Assembly (NCBI GenBank): GCA_900128565.1
Contig: LT636249.1
Span: 1-11,662 of the forward strand
Source of the DNA: Stramenopiles sp. TOSAG23-6
Taxonomy: Eukaryota > Sar
Length of the DNA: 11,662 nucleotides
Reading direction: 5' to 3'
In this document: in pieces, positions 9,004-11,662 of the stretch
How positions within the stretch are numbered: position 1 is the first letter of the stretch
How the letters are laid out: each line of letters begins with the position of its first letter
The notes under the pieces: model-generated
What the model was told of the DNA's origin: nothing
The model's input: only the letters and a program-made list of their open reading frames with translations
The model's database searches: none
Made by a program: the position numbers and the translations under genes

Positions 9004-9949
9004 TAGATCTGTTGGAGAACATGTTGACAATTTTAAAGCAATCCTCTATTTCAGTTGAAATCCCTCTAGAAGCAAATAAGCGACGATATCGTCCAAATTC
9101 CCTGTTCAATCTAACACTTTTCGCACCAGCCTCAAGTAGCATCTCTGTGACTCTCTTATGCCCAGAAAGTACAGCTACACTTACTAGATTAAATCTTGAT
9201 CCACCCGTTACTTCCGGATCCAAAATTTCGATAAGCTCGGAATCATACAAATTCACATTCACCCCTGCCTGAAGAATTTCTTTTACGAGATCTACTCGTT
9301 CTTCAACTTCTGCGGTAAACAACGTTCCATATTCAGCATTATACGGATGAATTGTGTCGCCTTTCATTATCGCAACTTCAAGCAGATCATATAAATCTCT
9401 TGGACCTAAATCTTTAAAGCCAACACCGTAATAGTTAAGTACCTGTTGATAAGTAACTAAGTTCGAATATTCGCGACTGGAATCAAAGAATCCTGCGTAA
9501 ATCTGTGAAGGTCTTTGATATTTCTGATCATAGTATAACTTTGGCAGCCTTTGATTATTGGGGATGACAGCCTTAAGATCGTTTAGCATAGTATTATAGA
9601 CTCCGAAAGTAACATCATCAACGTTAGCAGTAAGTCCCGAGTATTTTCGAGATAGGTCTTCTTGTTCAAGGATTGAACGTACGTGTTCATGGGAAATATG
9701 ATAAAGGTCGTGGAATGTGGCATACCATTCAGGGTCATGCTTCGTTAGAGGGGATGGAGATTCATCATCTTCACGAAAGCCAAAAGACGAACCTGAATCC
9801 AAGAAAATTTCTTCTTCATCGAAAGACCTGGGACTATCTTCAGTAGTAGCGGCATGGTCACCGGAAAGACCATTAATAGCACTTCCTACTTGTGTTCGCA
9901 TCCCTATCGATGGTTGCACAAGAAAAAGACATAAGAGAGTACAAAACAT
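8999..9949 (-). CDS. Predicted secreted protein with two divergent ankyrin-like repeats
   Basis: This encodes 316 residues from the only in-frame ATG after an upstream stop, in a favourable AAAATAATG context. The first 16 residues form a compact signal peptide (MFCTLLCLFLVQPSIG) with a small-residue cleavage pattern S-I-G. An acidic, Ser-rich stretch follows (about 36-66: DEEEIFLDSG, REDDESPSP), then an unrecognised domain rich in Tyr (about 70-185). Near the C-terminus two ankyrin-like units are visible: about 209-238 (VDLVKEILQAGVNVNLYD) and about 251-282 (VSVAVLSGHKRVTEMLLEAG). The first lacks the usual TPLHxA signature. Ankyrin repeats bind proteins and are usually intracellular, so a signal peptide in front suggests export or secretion; this is inference. 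It is transcribed away from another predicted secreted-protein gene across the transposon-bearing intergenic region. No named family is recognised. Confidence 0.85.
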   Translation of the reverse strand: MFCTLLCLFLVQPSIGMRTQVGSAINGLSGDHAATTEDSPRSFDEEEIFLDSGSSFGFREDDESPSPLTKHDPEWYATFHDLYHISHEHVRSILEQEDLSRKYSGLTANVDDVTFGVYNTMLNDLKAVIPNNQRLPKLYYDQKYQRPSQIYAGFFDSSREYSNLVTYQQVLNYYGVGFKDLGPRDLYDLLEVAIMKGDTIHPYNAEYGTLFTAEVEERVDLVKEILQAGVNVNLYDSELIEILDPEVTGGSRFNLVSVAVLSGHKRVTEMLLEAGAKSVRLNREFGRYRRLFASRGISTEIEDCFKIVNMFSNRSK

Positions 9950-10080
9950 TATTTTCTTTTGGGTAAATTATATAAGGTTAAGTTCTAGTTAAGATGTGAC
10001 TAAAATATAGGGTACCTGAAGTAGTCAGTCGTAGGCAGAGTCGAGTTTCATGCAAGCGCGCAAGGGTAGTATTAGATTTA
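9950..10080 (-). promoter_or_regulatory. 5' region of the secreted ankyrin-like gene
   Basis: This 131-bp stretch lies between the start codon at 9949 and the transposon-like element. TATA-like sequences on the minus strand are TATATAA (9968-9974, rather close to the ATG) and TATATTTTA (10001-10009, about 55 nt upstream). The octamer AGTCAGTC at 10023-10030 recurs at 10742-10749 on the far side of the element. Functional use is inferred. Confidence 0.35.
10078..10080. repeat. Left target-site duplication TTA (possibly longer)
   Basis: TTA directly abuts the left terminal inverted repeat and is repeated at 10636-10638 after the right one. A longer match also exists: TTAGATTTA at 10072-10080 against TTAGATTAG at 10636-10644. 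An 8-9 bp duplication with one indel is therefore an alternative reading. Confidence 0.6.
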
Positions 10081-10130
10081 GGTTCAGTCCACGCAGCTTT
10101 TTTTGACGACACGACGAGCGACACGACACG
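10081..10130 (+). repeat. Left terminal inverted repeat
   Basis: It begins GGTTCAGTCCACGCAGC, continues with seven T, and ends in GCGACACGACACG. It pairs with 10586-10635 with three mismatches (repeat positions 4, 26 and 36). Confidence 0.9.
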
Positions 10131-10135
10131 GTTTT

Positions 10136-10147
10136 TAACCCTAACCC
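10136..10147. repeat. Telomere-type repeat (TAACCC)x2 inside the element
   Basis: Two exact TAACCC units, followed by T, lie just inside the left terminal repeat. This is the C-rich strand of TTAGGG. It points the opposite way to the array at 10717-10734. Confidence 0.7.
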
Positions 10148-10188
10148 TCGTGTCGAATAGCTTAAGTAGCGACCTGTTTGTACCAAAA

Positions 10189-10255
10189 TAATCGTGTCGT
10201 GTCGTCGTGTTTTTCAAAAAAGATTCTACAAAAACACATCGACACGACACGATTA
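10189..10255. repeat. Internal hairpin with 26-bp arms
   Basis: The arm at 10189-10214 (TAATCGTGTCGTGTCG followed by TC and GTGTTTTT) is the inverted complement of 10230-10255 at 24 of 26 positions; the two mismatches are adjacent. The loop is 15 nt (10215-10229). The arms contain the same CGTGTCGTGTCG core as the terminal repeats. Confidence 0.85.
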
Positions 10256-10273
10256 CATCGACACGACATGATT
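10236..10273. repeat. Two tandem 19-bp units
   Basis: ACATCGACACGACACGATT (10236-10254) is followed directly by a second copy (10255-10273) with a single C to T change at 10269. The first copy overlaps the right arm of the hairpin. Confidence 0.85.
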
Positions 10274-10585
10274 ACTCAGCGCAAGTAAAACACGAAAGTG
10301 CAACGTTTTCACTCATAAAATGCATTCTAGGAAGTTTTCGATGCTGAATCTTTTTTTATAGGCTGCGTACACGATGTACACAACTATTCTCTAATATAAC
10401 CATTTGTTTATTTTCACTATAATGCATTGTAAAATAAGAACTTTTATTTTTTCTCAGGTACACAGACCACAAATTGCTATTAAATTTTTCCTTATTTCGT
10501 GTGTCATGTCGAGTCGTGTTGTGTATTTTTTTTTTTGTTCTGCATGGACACTTTTTTTTTTCTGAAAAGCATGATCTATAATTTT

Positions 10586-10635
10586 CGTGTCGTGTCGCTT
10601 GTCGTGTCGCCAAAAAAAGCTGCGTGGACTGGACC
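10586..10635 (-). repeat. Right terminal inverted repeat
   Basis: It ends GCTGCGTGGACTGGACC on the plus strand and matches the left repeat when inverted at 47 of 50 positions. It is followed directly by TTA. Confidence 0.9.
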
Positions 10636-10638
10636 TTA
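10636..10638. repeat. Right target-site duplication TTA (possibly longer)
   Basis: TTA directly follows the right terminal repeat and matches 10078-10080. See the left copy for the longer alternative. Confidence 0.6.
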
Positions 10639-10649
10639 GATTAGTAGCA

Positions 10650-10666
10650 GCACGTGCAGATCTGCA
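10650..10666. promoter_or_regulatory. Overlapping palindromes with an E-box core
   Basis: GCACGTGC (10650-10657) and TGCAGATCTGCA (10655-10666) are both perfect palindromes and overlap by three bases. CACGTG is the classic core bound by bHLH and bZIP dimers. Confidence 0.4.
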
Positions 10667-10716
10667 GCAGTCTTTGACTTGACTTTGAGTTCAACTTATT
10701 TATGCGCTGGTCAAAA

Positions 10717-10734
10717 TTAGGGTTAGGGTTAGGG
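10717..10734. repeat. Interstitial telomeric repeat (TTAGGG)x3
   Basis: Three perfect TTAGGG units end 113 bp before the start codon at 10848. They lie outside the transposon-like element and are oriented opposite to its CCCTAA repeat. They may be a remnant of telomere repair or a promoter site for a telomere-repeat-binding protein. Confidence 0.85.
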
Positions 10735-10847
10735 ATTCATGAGTCAGTCATGTGACATTTCAATCATGGCCAAGTCGAATAAAAAATAAAATCTAAAATT
10801 AAATCTCTCGATTCAACGAAGTAAAACAAGGCATTCCTTCTTATAAA

Positions 10848-11579
10848 ATGGCAAGAACATTGTTATTTTACACTTTTATTTTCTTAATTTATGATCTAGT
10901 AGTAGCTAAATTGCCATGTTTCAAGTATAGTGGAAAGAAGTTGGAGTGTTTTGTTTCTGGTTGTGAATATTATGGCAGCTTTTTATTAGGAAGTGTTGAG
11001 TTTCCAAAGAACGACTGTCATTTATCTATCACAAAGTATATCGAGGTACTTGATTCATATCGTGATTTTCTAGGTGTTGATTTCTTACCTCTGAATAAAA
11101 GTGACCCTTCCAGCCATCATGTGCAAATGAAATTAAAAGTTCCTGAACGACTATTTAGGGAACCCCAAAGTCACAATGTCATAAAACTACTACCAACAGA
11201 GAATTGGACTAGACTCCAAAGAAATAATTATCTAAAAGAGTTATATTACAGAATGAAATCAATGCATATTACACCTCATTTTATCGATCAAGTAGAAATA
11301 CCATTTGAAAAAATCGATAAAAGGTGGATTTCACTATTTATTCAGAACAATCTAGAATTTTTTGAAAGTCAATTCGGCAAAAACTTTATTGTAGAAGATC
11401 ATCTTACACCACTACGATTTCAACAATTATTAGAGAAGAGCAAATCATCAATTTTTGCGTCGTTAAGGATTGAAATCTTAAGTAATATAGGATCAAGTTT
11501 TTTCTGCAGTATTTTAACACTGCAATATTTGTTACTTAAAACTAGAGAATATGTATGTATGTTTTATATGAATTTCTAA
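10848..11579 (+). CDS. Unrecognised predicted secreted glycoprotein with four N-terminal cysteines
   Basis: This encodes 243 residues from an ATG in an AAAATGG context. An N-terminal signal peptide is clear (MARTLLFYTFIFLIYDLVVA, cleavage likely after Ala20). Four cysteines follow closely (24, 34, 39, 57) and could form two disulfides. N-glycosylation sequons lie at Asn83 (NKS) and Asn119 (NWT), consistent with passage through the secretory pathway. The middle is mixed charged/hydrophobic without repeats. Residues about 207-231 are hydrophobic and might be a membrane segment or a buried helix. The last eight codons follow a perfect GTATGT donor-like sequence, so the true C-terminus may lie in another exon and this model may be partial. 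It is divergent from the other secreted-protein gene across the transposon-bearing region; the two proteins show no evident similarity. No family is recognised. Confidence 0.75.
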   Translation: MARTLLFYTFIFLIYDLVVAKLPCFKYSGKKLECFVSGCEYYGSFLLGSVEFPKNDCHLSITKYIEVLDSYRDFLGVDFLPLNKSDPSSHHVQMKLKVPERLFREPQSHNVIKLLPTENWTRLQRNNYLKELYYRMKSMHITPHFIDQVEIPFEKIDKRWISLFIQNNLEFFESQFGKNFIVEDHLTPLRFQQLLEKSKSSIFASLRIEILSNIGSSFFCSILTLQYLLLKTREYVCMFYMNF

Positions 11580-11662
11580 TTTAATTTTTTCTGAAATGTT
11601 TTTTTCGTACGAAATTTCGTACCTAACAATTTTTTTAGATTTTTTTTTGAAATATTTTTTCA
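11580..11662. other. T-rich 3' region with a 16-bp perfect palindrome
   Basis: The sequence after the stop codon is dominated by T runs. GTACGAAATTTCGTAC (11607-11622) is a perfect 16-bp palindrome. CTAAC (11623-11627) followed by a T tract and AG (11637-11638) resembles a branch point and 3' splice site. No AATAAA is present before the window ends. Confidence 0.5.

Larger units (their letters stand above)
10081..10635. mobile_element. MITE-like non-autonomous DNA transposon, 555 bp, PIF/Harbinger-like
   Basis: The ends are 50-bp inverted repeats (10081-10130 and 10586-10635) that align without gaps at 47 of 50 positions. TTA flanks both sides. Termini starting GG with a TTA duplication are characteristic of PIF/Harbinger elements and Tourist-type MITEs, so that assignment is favoured. 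If the 8-9 bp match TTAGATT(T)A is the real duplication, a hAT or Mutator-like origin is possible instead. There is no transposase gene: open frames inside are translations of the short repeats. The interior holds a long hairpin (10189-10255), a 19-bp tandem duplication, CCCTAA repeats and many CGACACGACACG or CGTGTCGTGTCG motifs, which may be transposase-binding subterminal repeats. T-rich runs lie at 10524-10534 and 10551-10561. Positions 10274-10497 hold nothing else recognisable. Confidence 0.83.
10639..10847 (+). promoter_or_regulatory. 5' region of the right-hand secreted-protein gene
   Basis: This region before the ATG at 10848 holds a dense set of possible binding sites: a CACGTG E-box/G-box (10651-10656), a 12-bp palindrome (10655-10666), the TTAGGG array (10717-10734), an AP-1-like TGAGTCA (10740-10746) and a CATGTG E-box (10749-10754). 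An A/T-rich stretch at 10778-10803 could serve for transcription initiation. Each short site could be chance; the clustering is the reason for listing them. Confidence 0.4.

Noticed and set aside
9978-10250. Minus-strand open frame of 90 codons over the left part of the element
   Set aside because: It begins inside the repeats and crosses the transposon boundary. Its Arg/Thr-rich sequence is a translation of the GTGTC repeats.
10239-10273. CRISPR-like array
   Set aside because: The repeats are only two direct 19-bp tandem units without spacers, inside a transposon-like element of eukaryotic DNA.
10356-10613. Minus-strand open frame of 85 codons inside the element, considered as a transposase fragment
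   Set aside because: It starts in the right terminal repeat and reads through repeat-derived and A/T-rich sequence. No DDE-type motif is present.
10717-10734. An actual chromosome end
   Set aside because: Only three repeat units, followed by a coding region on one side and the element on the other, so it is interstitial.
11482-11509. A 28-nt intron (GTAATA...TTTCTGCAG) in the right-hand secreted gene
   Set aside because: It is unusually short, and the reading frame is open through it. No other gene here shows such introns.

Overview
The window looks like nuclear DNA of a unicellular eukaryote. It is AT-rich, and all five genes read uninterrupted in the standard code. Gene ends carry AATAAA-type poly(A) signals on both strands, and there are interstitial TTAGGG/CCCTAA telomere-type repeats. 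Neither operons nor ribosome binding sites are visible. TTAGGG-type telomeres occur in several unrelated lineages, so the lineage cannot be fixed from this sequence. About 21 single N calls are scattered through the window.

Layout from left to right: (1) Positions 1-6687, minus strand: one uninterrupted reading frame of 2,229 codons that runs off the left edge. It encodes a very large coiled-coil protein with about three ankyrin repeats near the C-terminal end. (2) 6688-6916: a short, probably bidirectional promoter. (3) 6917-7324, plus: a small protein with a UBA-like domain. (4) 7325-7471: a convergent 3' region with poly(A) signals for both flanking genes. (5) 7472-8803, minus: a complete class V (fold type I) PLP-dependent enzyme. 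(6) 8999-9949, minus: a predicted secreted protein with two divergent ankyrin-like repeats. (7) 9950-10847: the divergent intergenic region of two secreted-protein genes. It is split by a 555-bp non-autonomous DNA transposon (10081-10635) with 50-bp terminal inverted repeats matching at 47 of 50 positions and a TTA direct repeat on each side. (8) 10848-11579, plus: an unrecognised predicted secreted protein with four N-terminal cysteines and two N-glycosylation sequons.

The most interesting structure is the transposon-like element. Inside it are a 26-bp inverted repeat forming a long hairpin, many copies of a CGACACGACACG / CGTGTCGTGTCG motif, and a two-unit telomere-type repeat. A separate three-unit TTAGGG array lies about 80 bp beyond its right end, 113 bp before the start codon of the rightmost gene. 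The element therefore sits in what was probably a shared control region. The genes do not form an obvious pathway. The large coiled-coil protein and the UBA protein share a promoter region, and the two secreted proteins share another.
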